From: Methyloprofundus sp.
Lineage (GTDB): Bacteria > Pseudomonadota > Gammaproteobacteria > Methylococcales > Methylomonadaceae
Assembly (NCBI GenBank): GCA_013138595.1
Contig: WTCM01000127.1
Span: 1 to 35,847, forward strand
Reading direction: 5' to 3'
DNA: 35,847 nt
Below, one piece after another: positions 7,579 to 15,981 of the stretch (positions are counted from its first letter, which is position 1; every line of letters begins with the position of its first letter). Under the pieces are notes generated by a model. That model saw nothing but the letters and a program-made list of their open reading frames with translations. It did no database searches and had not been told where the DNA came from. Position numbers and translations under genes: made by a program.

Positions 7579-8925
7579 ATGCAAATTAGTAGACCGCAAG
7601 ATCATTCAGAATTAAATTTAGAGCACATTATTAATGATTTAGATAGTGGTGCTTTGTATAAAGCGCGGAGTCATTTGCATAATCTGTTTCCCACTGAAAT
7701 CGCTTTATTGCTGAGATCCTTACCCATGGATTATCGCTATCAGATTTGGGATATTTTAGCACCTGAAGCTATGGGGCAAGTATTAGCCGCATTACAAGGT
7801 GAAGTGCGTATTGGTCTTATTGAGCATAGTTCTTCATCAAACTTAGTGGAGGCAGTGAGTGAGCTAGCACCTGGGGAGATCGCTGATTTAATTGGTGATT
7901 TTCCAGACGAAGTAAGGCAAAAAGTTCTTAAGAATGAGGGCGGGAGTCGTCTTGAGGCTGCGCTATCTTATGATGGGCATACAGCAGGACGGTTGATGAG
8001 TATGGATGCTCTGACTGTTCGCAGTGATGCAACGGTCGATGCTGTTTTAAAGTACCTACGTGCACAAGACAAAATGCCAGCTAATATGGATAGCTTGGTG
8101 GTGATTGATAAAAATGAACAATACCAAGGTATGGTAGCGGTGGCGACTATTTTGACCACCGAGCCACAAGAAAGTATTACCAATATAATGGATGCTTCTG
8201 AAGCGATTCCTACTAATATGCCTGTTTCAGAAGTGGCGGCTATTTTTGAGCATCAAGAAATTTTGTCCGCGGCTGTTGTCGATAATAGTAAGGTGGTTGG
8301 GCGGATTACATTAGAAGAAGTACTGGATGTGATTCGAGAAGAAGCGGAACACGCGGTTTTAACTTCTGCGGGTTTAGATGAAGAGCATGATTTATTTGCA
8401 CCCGTGATGGTCAGTGCGAAACGCCGAGCAGTTTGGCTAGCGGTTAATTTATTTACCGCATTTTTAGCCTCTTGGGTGATTGGTTTATTTGAAGCGACTA
8501 TTGATCAAATTGTGGCTTTAGCGGTCTTAATGCCTGTGGTTGCAAGTATGGGCGGCATTGCAGGAAGTCAAACATTAACTTTGGTGATTCGTGGTTTAGC
8601 ACTGCATCAAATATCTGCTTCTAATGCGATGCAATTTTTGTTTAAAGAGCTGGCTGTCGGTGCTGTTAACGGTGTCGTTTGGTCGATAGTCGTAGCTATG
8701 ATTGCAGCGGCTTGGTTTTCTAATGTGCCATTAGGGGTTATGTTAGGTGGCGCGATGATCATTAATTTAAGTTGTGCAGCAGTCGCTGGGGTGTTAATTC
8801 CTTTATTCTTACATAAGAAAGGAATAGATCCAGCGTTAGCGGGTGGGGTGTTATTAACCACCGTGACTGATGTGATTGGCTTTATGTCATTTTTAGGTTT
8901 AGCGACAATCTTTTTGTTGGCTTAA
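7579..8925 (+). CDS. mgtE: Magnesium transporter/channel MgtE
   Basis: A 448-residue MgtE. The cytoplasmic N domain (about 20-135) is built of short helical repeats (ELAPGEIADLIGDFPDEVRQ), followed by two CBS domains (about 138-252, with SMDALTVRSDATVDAVL and IMDASEAIPTNMPVSEVA) that bind Mg2+ and gate the pore, and a connecting helix. Five membrane helices occupy about 275-448, with the conserved PVVASMGGIAGSQTL pore segment. It imports Mg2+ across the inner membrane. An AAAAAAGGATAG ribosome site precedes the ATG. It lies where ptsN-rapZ usually follow hpf. The long spacer with stem-loops upstream suggests its own control. Confidence 0.95.
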   Translation: MQISRPQDHSELNLEHIINDLDSGALYKARSHLHNLFPTEIALLLRSLPMDYRYQIWDILAPEAMGQVLAALQGEVRIGLIEHSSSSNLVEAVSELAPGEIADLIGDFPDEVRQKVLKNEGGSRLEAALSYDGHTAGRLMSMDALTVRSDATVDAVLKYLRAQDKMPANMDSLVVIDKNEQYQGMVAVATILTTEPQESITNIMDASEAIPTNMPVSEVAAIFEHQEILSAAVVDNSKVVGRITLEEVLDVIREEAEHAVLTSAGLDEEHDLFAPVMVSAKRRAVWLAVNLFTAFLASWVIGLFEATIDQIVALAVLMPVVASMGGIAGSQTLTLVIRGLALHQISASNAMQFLFKELAVGAVNGVVWSIVVAMIAAAWFSNVPLGVMLGGAMIINLSCAAVAGVLIPLFLHKKGIDPALAGGVLLTTVTDVIGFMSFLGLATIFLLA

Positions 8926-8971
8926 GCAGTGCGAAGTATAGAGTAAAAAATTAATAATTGAGGAAAGAAAA

Positions 8972-9334
8972 ATGAGTATGAAAAAATCACCTTTAGTGGT
9001 CGCGGTAGGCACAACATTATTATCAGGTCTAGCAGTGAGTACGGCGAGTGCCGAGGCAATTGAATCAGGTATTTCTCCTTTTGCCATGACCGAGCTAAGC
9101 GATGGTTATATGCAACTAGCAAAAGCAGATAAAGACCAAGGCGCAAGCAAAATGAAAGAAGGTGCTTGTGGTGAAGGACAGTGTGGTGCAAGTATGATAA
9201 AAGCGGGTGCTTTAGAAAAAACAGCGGAAGGTAAATGTGCAGGTAATAAGCCTATGCCGAATGCTAAAAAAGGCGCAGCGAAAGCGATGGAAGGAAAATG
9301 TGGTGAAGGGAAGTGCGGTAGCAGCATGAAATAA
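8972..9334 (+). CDS. Secreted HvfA-like cysteine-rich RiPP precursor (EGxC repeats)
   Basis: A 120-residue protein with a Sec signal peptide (residues 1-27, cleavage after STASA) and a glycine/lysine-rich mature part. All five cysteines (66, 71, 89, 110, 115) lie in EGxC motifs: EGACGEGQCG, EGKCAGN and EGKCGEGKCG. The block SPFAMTELSDGYMQLA precedes them. This architecture matches the HvfA/bufferin-like family, in which the cysteines of EGKCG motifs are converted to oxazolone and thioamide groups by an MNIO (DUF692) enzyme with a DUF2063 partner to bind copper. That chemistry is known for relatives and only inferred here. No DUF692 or DUF2063 gene is present nearby. AGGAAAG provides a ribosome site, and a strong terminator follows. 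Confidence 0.8.
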   Translation: MSMKKSPLVVAVGTTLLSGLAVSTASAEAIESGISPFAMTELSDGYMQLAKADKDQGASKMKEGACGEGQCGASMIKAGALEKTAEGKCAGNKPMPNAKKGAAKAMEGKCGEGKCGSSMK

Positions 9335-9339
9335 TTAGC

Positions 9340-9368
9340 TTATTGTCAGCTATATTGGCTGATAATAA
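9340..9368 (+). other. Stem-loop directly after the HvfA-like gene
   Basis: TTATTGTCAGC (9340-9350) pairs with GCTGATAATAA (9358-9368) with one G-T pair and a seven-base loop. It lies six bases past the stop codon and just ahead of the terminator, so it may protect the 3' end of the message. Confidence 0.55.
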
Positions 9369-9373
9369 ATTTT

Positions 9374-9422
9374 AAAACCTCATAAAGTGCGGAAATATAT
9401 GCATTTTATGGGGTTTTTTTTT
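9374..9422 (+). terminator. Intrinsic terminator after the HvfA-like gene
   Basis: AAAACCTCATAAA (9374-9386) pairs with TTTATGGGGTTTT (9405-9417) with one wobble. The stem can continue through GTGC/GCAT, and nine consecutive T bases follow from 9414. This ends the mgtE/hvfA-like transcript and insulates the dcw promoter. Confidence 0.85.
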
Positions 9423-9620
9423 GTCTATTATGAGGTGTTTTTTGGCTGCGGCAAAGAGGGGGGTTGTTAGTTATTTTTTATTAGAATTTAATTATATAGT
9501 TATAGTGATAAATTACTTTAAGTTAGAAAGTTAAATAACTGATAGCTAGAGATATTTTTTTTAATAAAAAAAATAAGCCTAAGTCATTGGCAAAAAAAGG
9601 GAAATTATTTGTAATGTATC

Positions 9621-9649
9621 TTGACTATCGAATGCGAGAAAACTATAGT
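9621..9649 (+). promoter_or_regulatory. Sigma70 promoter of the dcw cluster (Pmra)
   Basis: TTGACT at 9621-9626 and TATAGT at 9644-9649 are separated by exactly 17 bases, each matching the consensus at five of six positions. The predicted transcript start is near 9656, immediately before the TGGT repeats and about 64 bases before the mraZ start. Strong A/T runs lie upstream. Confidence 0.75.
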
Positions 9650-9656
9650 CTACGCG

Positions 9657-9684
9657 TGGTGGTGAGAAGTGGTGAGAAATGGTT
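9657..9684 (+). promoter_or_regulatory. Probable MraZ box: three TGGT repeats at 10-bp spacing
   Basis: TGGTG at 9660, TGGTG at 9670 and TGGTT at 9680 recur with exactly ten-base period (TGGTGAGAAG repeated, then TGGT). E. coli MraZ binds TGGGN repeats separated by five bases in its own promoter. The architecture is the same, with T in place of the third G. A further overlapping TGGT starts at 9657. Position just downstream of the predicted transcription start fits autorepression. Confidence 0.65.
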
Positions 9685-9719
9685 TTTTCGGGAAAGTTTA
9701 GTCGCTAAAGGGGAAAAAA

Positions 9720-10190
9720 GTGTTCAGGGGGGTTACAGCAGTTAATTTAGATGCGAAAGGACGGCTTGCTATTCCGACTCGATACCGAGAGGAATTACAG
9801 GACTGTTGTGAGCGTCAGTTAATTGTCACCGTTGCCATTAATGAAAAATGCAAAGGCGAGCCAGGTTGCTTATGGTTATATCCTTTACCTGAATGGGAAA
9901 AATTAGAACTCACTGTGAGTAAACTCTCTACTTTAAATAAAATGGCGGGTCGATTACGTCGTTTCTTGGTTGGAAATGCCACAGAAACTGAAATGGATGG
10001 GCAGGGGCGCTTGTTACTTCCTGAGAAGTTAAGGTCATTTGCCAGTATGGAAAAAAAGCTCGTTTTAGTCGGGCAATTGAATAAATTTGAAATTTGGAAT
10101 GAAGATGCTTGGAATGCTAAAGAAAGTGAATGGATGAATGCCGATGATGACGATAATGACTTGGCAGAACTTGCTAATTTGTCTTTTTAA
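9720..10190 (+). CDS. mraZ: Transcriptional regulator MraZ
   Basis: A 156-residue DNA-binding protein made of two SpoVT/AbrB-like MraZ domains, with DAKGRLAIPTRYREEL near residues 11-26 and DGQGRLLLPEKLRSF near residues 94-108. It forms ring-shaped oligomers that bind tandem repeats ahead of its own gene and represses the dcw cluster. Translation starts at GTG 9720, preceded by AAAGGGGAAAA; no ATG fits the conserved N-terminus (FRGVTAVNLDAKGR). The C-terminus is acidic (NADDDDNDLAEL). It is first gene of the cluster and 16 bases ahead of rsmH. Confidence 0.97.
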   Translation: MFRGVTAVNLDAKGRLAIPTRYREELQDCCERQLIVTVAINEKCKGEPGCLWLYPLPEWEKLELTVSKLSTLNKMAGRLRRFLVGNATETEMDGQGRLLLPEKLRSFASMEKKLVLVGQLNKFEIWNEDAWNAKESEWMNADDDDNDLAELANLSF

Positions 10191-10206
10191 AAAAGGGAAT
10201 TAGTAT

Positions 10207-11130
10207 ATGCATTTACCCGTATTATTTAATGAAGCTTTACGTGAGTTATTGATAAAGCCTGACGGTATTTATCTGGACTGTACTTTTGGACGAGGTGGGC
10301 ACAGCAAGGGCATACTGGATCAATTAGGTGAAAAAGGTCAGTTACTTGCCTTTGATAGAGATTTAGATGCGATTAATTCCGAGTTTGCACAAGAATTATT
10401 AAAAGATTCACGTTTTCAGTTGGAACATTGTTGTTTTTCACAGTTACAAGCGCAATTGGAAAAGCGTGGCTGGCTAGGCAAAGTGGATGGTATTTTGATG
10501 GATTTTGGCGTGTCATCGCCACAACTGGATAATGCCGAACGTGGTTTTAGCTTTATGAGTGATGGTCCTTTAGATATGCGTATGGATTGTAGTTCAGGGC
10601 TTTCTGCTGCAGATTGGTTAGCAACAGTCTCTGAACAAGATCTAGTACAAGTCTTATTTGACTATGGAGAAGAGCGTTTCGCCCGTAGAGTAGCTAATGC
10701 CGTGGTGACGCAGCGTGTGGAACAGCGCTTAGAAACGACTAAGCAGTTTGCCGACTTAGTGGTAGAGGCAATACCGTTTAAAGAAAAACATAAACACCCA
10801 GCAACACGTAGTTTTCAAGCAGTACGTATTGCAGTGAATAGTGAGTTGGAAGAAATAAAAACCGTGTTAGAGCTTGCTGTTAATGCGCTCAATAGTGGGG
10901 GACGTATGGTCGCTATTTCATTTCATTCATTAGAAGATAGAATTGTTAAGCGATTTATTAGAGATGAATCCAGAGGGAAATATAACCCGACAAAATTACC
11001 CATGCAAGCAGCCGAGTTAGCCGCCATTAGATTGAACAAATGCGGCAAGACGATTAAGGCGAGTGCTGAGGAATTACAAACAAATCCAAGAGCGCGTAGT
11101 GCCGTGATGCGTGTTGCTGAACGTAAGTAG
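10207..11130 (+). CDS. rsmH: 16S rRNA (cytosine(1402)-N(4))-methyltransferase
   Basis: A 307-residue SAM-dependent methyltransferase (formerly MraW) that methylates N4 of C1402 in the 30S P site. The SAM pocket is visible as LDCTFGRGGHSKGIL (23-37) with FDRD acidic residues after it; GILMDFGVSSPQLD and GPLDMRMD are family signatures; the end motif NPRARSAVMRVAER is conserved. Length matches E. coli (313). It is followed at once by ftsL: its TAG stop shares a base with a GTG and lies two bases before an ATG. Confidence 0.97.
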   Translation: MHLPVLFNEALRELLIKPDGIYLDCTFGRGGHSKGILDQLGEKGQLLAFDRDLDAINSEFAQELLKDSRFQLEHCCFSQLQAQLEKRGWLGKVDGILMDFGVSSPQLDNAERGFSFMSDGPLDMRMDCSSGLSAADWLATVSEQDLVQVLFDYGEERFARRVANAVVTQRVEQRLETTKQFADLVVEAIPFKEKHKHPATRSFQAVRIAVNSELEEIKTVLELAVNALNSGGRMVAISFHSLEDRIVKRFIRDESRGKYNPTKLPMQAAELAAIRLNKCGKTIKASAEELQTNPRARSAVMRVAERK

Positions 11131-11132
11131 TG

Positions 11133-11396
11133 ATGCAAAAAATTTTAGTCAGTGTGTTGTTAGTGTCGTGTATAGGCTCTGGGCTTGCCGTTATTTATGC
11201 TAAGCACCACTCGCGTTTGAAGTTTAAAGAGATGCAGCGACTAGAACATGCCTTAAATGAACTAGATATTAGTTGGGAGCGCTTAACATTAGAAGAAAAA
11301 ATGCTCTCTGAACATAATCGCGCGGAAAGAAAGGCGCGTAAGAATATGGGTTTAATTGACTTAGATAGAAAGGCAATTGTGTATATACAGCTGTAA
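11133..11396 (+). CDS. ftsL: Cell division protein FtsL
   Basis: A small bitopic divisome protein of 87 residues: a short cytoplasmic end, one membrane helix (about residues 3-22, ILVSVLLVSCIGSGLAVIYA) and a periplasmic coiled coil with regularly spaced leucines (LEHALNELDISWERLTLEE). FtsL forms the FtsQLB complex and activates FtsWI. Sequence conservation in the family is low; the position between rsmH and ftsI supports the call. An in-frame GTG at 11130 overlapping the rsmH stop would add one residue; I prefer the ATG. It ends two bases before ftsI. Confidence 0.9.
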   Translation: MQKILVSVLLVSCIGSGLAVIYAKHHSRLKFKEMQRLEHALNELDISWERLTLEEKMLSEHNRAERKARKNMGLIDLDRKAIVYIQL

Positions 11397-11398
11397 TT

Positions 11399-13150
11399 AT
11401 GTTGAAACCAAAACAGAAATATACACAAAAAAAAGCAGATAAGTTTTTGGGTAGAAGGAAATTAATCTTTGCCTTGATGATTTGTGCTGTGGTTTCGCTG
11501 GTACTTAAAGCGGCACAGTTACAGCTTTTAGACACTCAGTTTTTGCAAAAAGAGGCACGTGCTAGGCATGCGGGTAGTGTTAAGTTAGCGGCTTATAGAG
11601 GAAGAATTAAAGATAGGCATGGCGAAAGTCTTGCGGTCAGTGCGCCCGTCAAAACAATTTCAGCTAACCCTCAGTATTGTCGTTTAAAAAAGGGTGAAAA
11701 GCCTAATAAACGTTGTTTACAGCTGAATAAAGAGAAATTGAAGCAACTGGCTAGTTTATTATCTTTACCCTTAGCTAAGGTAGAAAAGGCATTTGATACC
11801 AAAAGTCATAAGCAGTTTGTTTATTTAAAAAAACGTGTCGATCCTTTTTTGACACAGCAAGTGAAAAATTTGAAATTGCCAGGGGTTCAGTATGAAAGTG
11901 CTTTTAAGCGCTTTTACCCATCAGGTGAAGAGACAGCGCATTTATTGGGTTTTACCAATATGAGCGATCAAGGTCAAGAAGGGCTAGAGTTGCAATATAA
12001 TTCTACTCTGCAAGGCATTGCAGGCAGTAAACGAGTGATTCGTGATGGCACTAGGCGAGCGATTGCACATGATGTAGAGAGTATTAAAGAGCCTGTTGCT
12101 GGGCAGGATTTGATTTTAAGTATTGATGAGCGTTTACAGTATTTAGCGTATCGAGAATTAAAAACAGGTTTTGTAAAGAACCAAGCAAAAGCAGCTACAT
12201 TAGTGATGTTGGAGGCTGAAACGGGCAATATATTGGCAATGGTGAATCAGCCATCATTTAATCCGAATACGCGAAAAAGGTTAAATAAATCTATTTATCG
12301 TAATAAAGCAGTGACGGATCAGTTTGAACCTGGTTCAACAGTGAAACCCTTGGTCGTTGCGGCAGCCTTAGAAGGGGGGTATATCACGGATGATCAATTG
12401 TTTACGACTGAACCTATGCGCTTAAATCGCAGGACGGTACGTGATGGGCATCATTACGGCACGCTGACTTTAGGAGGTGTGCTCAAAAAATCAAGTAATG
12501 TGGCGGCAACGAAAATTGCCTTATCTATGCCGCCTGAGTATTTTTGGAATTTTTATTATTCAGTAGGTTTTGGGCGTTCTCCAGGGCTAAGGTTTCCGAG
12601 TGAAACGAGTGGGGCATTACCAGACTATACAGGTTGGAGTAACTTTGAGCATGCAACCTTATCATTTGGATATCACCTTGCTGTCTCGGCTTTGCAATTA
12701 GCGCGGGCTTATACGATTTTTGCTGATGATGGCCTATTGCATTCAGTGAGCTTACTTAAGCGTGAGCATGATGACTATGCGGAGCGTATTATTTCGCCAG
12801 AAGTAGCGATTAAAGTACGTACGATGATTGAGGAAGTGGTGAAAAAGGGCGGTACTGCTCAAAGAGCCAGAGTCAGTGGTTATCGAGTGGCTGGTAAAAC
12901 AGGAACCGCGAAAAAATCAGGTAAAGGTGGCTATACAGATGATTATTTATCTATTTTTGTCGGTATGGCTCCCGCAAGTGACCCTAAATTGATTATTGTC
13001 GTGATGGTCGATTCACCACAGGCAGGTGAATATTACGGGGGACAAGTCGCAGGGCCTATTTTTTCTAAGGTCATGGGGGGCGCATTACGTATTTTAAAAA
13101 TAGCGCCTGATGAAGAACAAAGTATGTCCGTCTTATTAAGTAAAGATTGA
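11399..13150 (+). CDS. ftsI: Septal peptidoglycan transpeptidase FtsI (PBP3)
   Basis: A 583-residue class B penicillin-binding protein that crosslinks septal peptidoglycan with FtsW. A cytoplasmic basic tail and one membrane helix (about 22-40) lead into the pedestal domain with RGRIKDRHGESLAVS. The transpeptidase domain has the active-site STVK at 313-316 (nucleophile S313), SSN at 365-367 and KTGT at 500-503. All three penicillin-binding motifs are intact. Length is close to E. coli FtsI (588). It has two-base and one-base gaps to ftsL and murE. Confidence 0.97.
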   Translation: MLKPKQKYTQKKADKFLGRRKLIFALMICAVVSLVLKAAQLQLLDTQFLQKEARARHAGSVKLAAYRGRIKDRHGESLAVSAPVKTISANPQYCRLKKGEKPNKRCLQLNKEKLKQLASLLSLPLAKVEKAFDTKSHKQFVYLKKRVDPFLTQQVKNLKLPGVQYESAFKRFYPSGEETAHLLGFTNMSDQGQEGLELQYNSTLQGIAGSKRVIRDGTRRAIAHDVESIKEPVAGQDLILSIDERLQYLAYRELKTGFVKNQAKAATLVMLEAETGNILAMVNQPSFNPNTRKRLNKSIYRNKAVTDQFEPGSTVKPLVVAAALEGGYITDDQLFTTEPMRLNRRTVRDGHHYGTLTLGGVLKKSSNVAATKIALSMPPEYFWNFYYSVGFGRSPGLRFPSETSGALPDYTGWSNFEHATLSFGYHLAVSALQLARAYTIFADDGLLHSVSLLKREHDDYAERIISPEVAIKVRTMIEEVVKKGGTAQRARVSGYRVAGKTGTAKKSGKGGYTDDYLSIFVGMAPASDPKLIIVVMVDSPQAGEYYGGQVAGPIFSKVMGGALRILKIAPDEEQSMSVLLSKD

Positions 13151-13151
13151 G

Positions 13152-14615
13152 ATGCATTTAGCTGAATTATTATTAGGTTTTGCTGATGTACAAGCAGAAA
13201 CTGACGTAGAAATTACGCAGATTAGCTTAGATAGTCGAGAGATTATTCAAGGCGGGGTGTTTTTTGCCGTCGCAGGTGCTGAGCAGCATGGCTTATGTTT
13301 TGCTAAGCAGGTGCAGCAGCAAGGTGCGCTAGCGATTGTTTATGATCCCGCTAAGCAAGGTGAGCAATTAGCGCAAAGTATCACAGGTATTGCCTTATAT
13401 GCCGTAGAAGAATTAGCGAGCAAATTAGCGGAGATAGCGGCTAAATTTTATGCTTATAGTGCGATACCGCTTAAGCTTATTGGTATTACGGGGACAAATG
13501 GCAAAACCTCATGTAGTCAGTTTTTAGCACAAGCGCTGGAACATACTGCACTGATTGGTACATTAGGGTGGGGGTGCTATGCAAGCTTGCATAACACTCT
13601 TAATACTACGCCAGATGCTTTTAATTTACATAAGATTCTTGCCCAGTTTGTGCAACAAGGTATTGAAAATGTAGCGATGGAAGTTTCCTCGCACGGCTTG
13701 CAGCAGGGGCGTGTTAATTCCCTTAGTTTTCAAGGTGTTGTTTTTAATAATTTGAGTCGAGATCACTTAGATTATCACGGCAATATGGAGGCTTATTTTC
13801 AAGTGAAGTTACGCTTGATGCAGTGGCCAGCGTTACAGTTTGTAGTGCTTAACTTAGATGATGATTATGCAGGGCGTGTTTTGCAGGCGGTGGCTGAGGA
13901 TGTAACAGTCGTCACTTATAGTTTGCAGAATAAAATAGATAGCAGGGCTGAGAGTCTGAATGCGAGCAATGTTCAATACAGCATGGCTGGGATATGCTGT
14001 GATGTGTCTTGGCAGGGAGAGCAAGTAAGTTTATCGCTGCCTTTGCTAGGCGATTTTAATTTACAGAATAGTTTAGCGGTCATAGCGGTGATGCTACTGA
14101 TGGGTAAGTCACTGACTGAATGTTGTCATGCTATGAACAGTATTAAAGCGGTTATAGGGCGTATGGAATGCTTTCAAGGCTCAGTAGGAAAGCCTTTGTT
14201 AGTGGTTGATTACGCGCATACTCCTGATGCTTTAAAGCAAGTGTTGTCAACTTTAAGACGGCATTGCGAAAATAACTTAAGCGTTGTTTTTGGCTGCGGG
14301 GGGGATAGAGATAAAGGCAAGCGTCAGGAAATGGGACGGATTGCGGCAGAATTAGCGGATACAGTCATTGTGACGGATGATAACCCACGCTTTGAAGAGC
14401 CAACAGATATTATTGACGATATTATTGCAGGGCTTATGACAGATAGTTTAAACGTTATTAATGATAGAAAGTCGGCGATTGAATATGCCATTAAGCATGC
14501 AGCAGAGCAAGATATTGTGCTAATTGCAGGTAAAGGGCATGAAGATTATCAAGATTTAAAAGGCGTTAAACAGCCTTTTAGTGATCGTGAGATTGTGCAG
14601 GAGTTATTAGTTTAA
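13152..14615 (+). CDS. murE: UDP-MurNAc-L-Ala-D-Glu:meso-diaminopimelate ligase
   Basis: A 487-residue cytoplasmic ligase that adds the third amino acid of the stem peptide. The ATP loop GTNGKTS is at 114-120. The substrate motif DNPR at 410-413 (TDDNPRFEEP) specifies meso-diaminopimelate rather than lysine, consistent with a Gram-negative wall. GKGHEDYQ near the C-terminus and VDYAHTPDAL are conserved Mur ligase blocks. The TAA stop shares its last base with the murF ATG. Confidence 0.97.
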   Translation: MHLAELLLGFADVQAETDVEITQISLDSREIIQGGVFFAVAGAEQHGLCFAKQVQQQGALAIVYDPAKQGEQLAQSITGIALYAVEELASKLAEIAAKFYAYSAIPLKLIGITGTNGKTSCSQFLAQALEHTALIGTLGWGCYASLHNTLNTTPDAFNLHKILAQFVQQGIENVAMEVSSHGLQQGRVNSLSFQGVVFNNLSRDHLDYHGNMEAYFQVKLRLMQWPALQFVVLNLDDDYAGRVLQAVAEDVTVVTYSLQNKIDSRAESLNASNVQYSMAGICCDVSWQGEQVSLSLPLLGDFNLQNSLAVIAVMLLMGKSLTECCHAMNSIKAVIGRMECFQGSVGKPLLVVDYAHTPDALKQVLSTLRRHCENNLSVVFGCGGDRDKGKRQEMGRIAAELADTVIVTDDNPRFEEPTDIIDDIIAGLMTDSLNVINDRKSAIEYAIKHAAEQDIVLIAGKGHEDYQDLKGVKQPFSDREIVQELLV

Positions 14616-15979
14616 TGATCGCGATGAGTCTGAATGACATAGCGGTTTGCGTTGATGGGCAATTGCAGGGTGAAAACTTAGACATTACAGGCGTAGGAAT
14701 AGACACGCGTGCCTTAAAGGCGGGTGATTTATATATTGCTATTCGCGGCGAACAGTTTGATGGGCATGATTTTCTTGCCCAAGCGGAAGCCGCAGGTGCG
14801 CGAGCAGTGATTGTAGCTGAATTAATGCAAACGGCATTGCCGCAAATTATTGTTAAGGATACACGACTTGCACTAGCAGAATTAGCCGCTGCAGTACGTG
14901 AAAAAGCACAAGTCACTGTGTGTGCAATGACGGGGAGTAACGGTAAAACAACGGTCAAAGAAATGATTGCGGCTATTTTATCTGTGCAAGCGTCGGTGTT
15001 ATTTACCGCAGGTAATTTTAATAATGAGATTGGCGTACCGTTGACCTTATTACGCCTGACTGAGCAACATCAATATGCTGTGATAGAAATGGGCGCTAAT
15101 CACCAAGGTGAAATTGCTTATTCTTGTCAGTATGCAAAACCTGATGTAGCGATTATTAATAATGTCGGTGCGGCACATATAGAAGGCTTTGGCAGCCTTG
15201 CGGGGGTCGCACAGGCGAAAGCAGAAATTATTCAAGCCTTAAGCGCAGACGGCGTGGCGATTTTAAATGCTGATGATGTATTTTTTTCGCAGTGGCAGGC
15301 ACTCGCAGGCGAGCGTAAGCTTATTTCTTTTGGCTTGCAAAATTCTGCCGATGTGACGGCAGAGAATATAAGTATCCAGCTAGAGGGTTTGCAATTTAAA
15401 ACCGAGTTTGAATTAATTGCCAATCAGCAGCGAGTCTTAATTAATTTGGGCTTAGCAGGTGAGCATAATGTGCTTAATGCACTTGCAGCAAGTGCGGCTT
15501 GTTTAGCTTTAGGGATAGCATTAGAACAAATTCAGCAAGGCTTGCAACAGGTAAAAGCTGTGCAAGGGCGATTGCAGTTATGTGCAAGCGCGGCGGGAAA
15601 TAAAATTATTAATGATACTTACAATGCTAACCCTGCTTCCTTAGAGGTTGCTTTGCAAGTTTTACAAAAATGTGCGACGCAGCGATGGGTTGTTTTAGGG
15701 GCTTTTGGCGAACTAGGTGACGACAGTATGCAGTGTCATCGTGATATGGGAGAGCAGATTAAGCAAGCAGGTGTCACGCGTTTATTTGCAGTGGGTGAGC
15801 TGGCGAAATATAGCGTCAAAAGTTTTGGGAAGGGGGCTGATTATTTCAGCACAAAAGAAGAATTGATAACAGCTTTACAACAAGCAATAACAGCTGAGGT
15901 TGTGATATTGGTCAAAGGATCAAGGGCACAGAAAATGGAAACCGTAGTTAACGCCTTAATAGGTCAAGCAGGAAACTAA
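14615..15979 (+). CDS. murF: UDP-MurNAc-tripeptide:D-alanyl-D-alanine ligase
   Basis: A 454-residue Mur ligase that adds D-Ala-D-Ala to complete the pentapeptide. The ATP loop is GSNGKTT (107-113). [18 protein letters not shown] and LGAFGELG are typical MurF motifs. Translation is placed at the ATG overlapping the murE stop; a second ATG three codons later is possible. It ends two bases before mraY. It uses the product of the Ddl encoded further down the cluster. Confidence 0.96.
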   Translation: MIAMSLNDIAVCVDGQLQGENLDITGVGIDTRALKAGDLYIAIRGEQFDGHDFLAQAEAAGARAVIVAELMQTALPQIIVKDTRLALAELAAAVREKAQVTVCAMTGSNGKTTVKEMIAAILSVQASVLFTAGNFNNEIGVPLTLLRLTEQHQYAVIEMGANHQGEIAYSCQYAKPDVAIINNVGAAHIEGFGSLAGVAQAKAEIIQALSADGVAILNADDVFFSQWQALAGERKLISFGLQNSADVTAENISIQLEGLQFKTEFELIANQQRVLINLGLAGEHNVLNALAASAACLALGIALEQIQQGLQQVKAVQGRLQLCASAAGNKIINDTYNANPASLEVALQVLQKCATQRWVVLGAFGELGDDSMQCHRDMGEQIKQAGVTRLFAVGELAKYSVKSFGKGADYFSTKEELITALQQAITAEVVILVKGSRAQKMETVVNALIGQAGN

Positions 15980-15981
15980 GC

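Larger units (their letters stand above)
9423..9719 (+). other. AT-rich upstream region of the dcw cluster
   Basis: Together with the 3' stem-loops at 9340-9422 this makes a 385-base stretch without a gene between the HvfA-like peptide and mraZ. From 9470 to 9600 it is rich in A and T runs, as expected of an UP-element region. An 8-bp inverted pair AGTTATTT/AAATAACT (9469-9476 and 9533-9540) is present. It ends with the promoter and repeats listed separately. Confidence 0.5.

Noticed and set aside
8899-9327. Minus-strand open frames across the HvfA-like gene.
   Set aside because: They are shadows of a repetitive, low-complexity gene with a good signal peptide and ribosome site on the plus strand.
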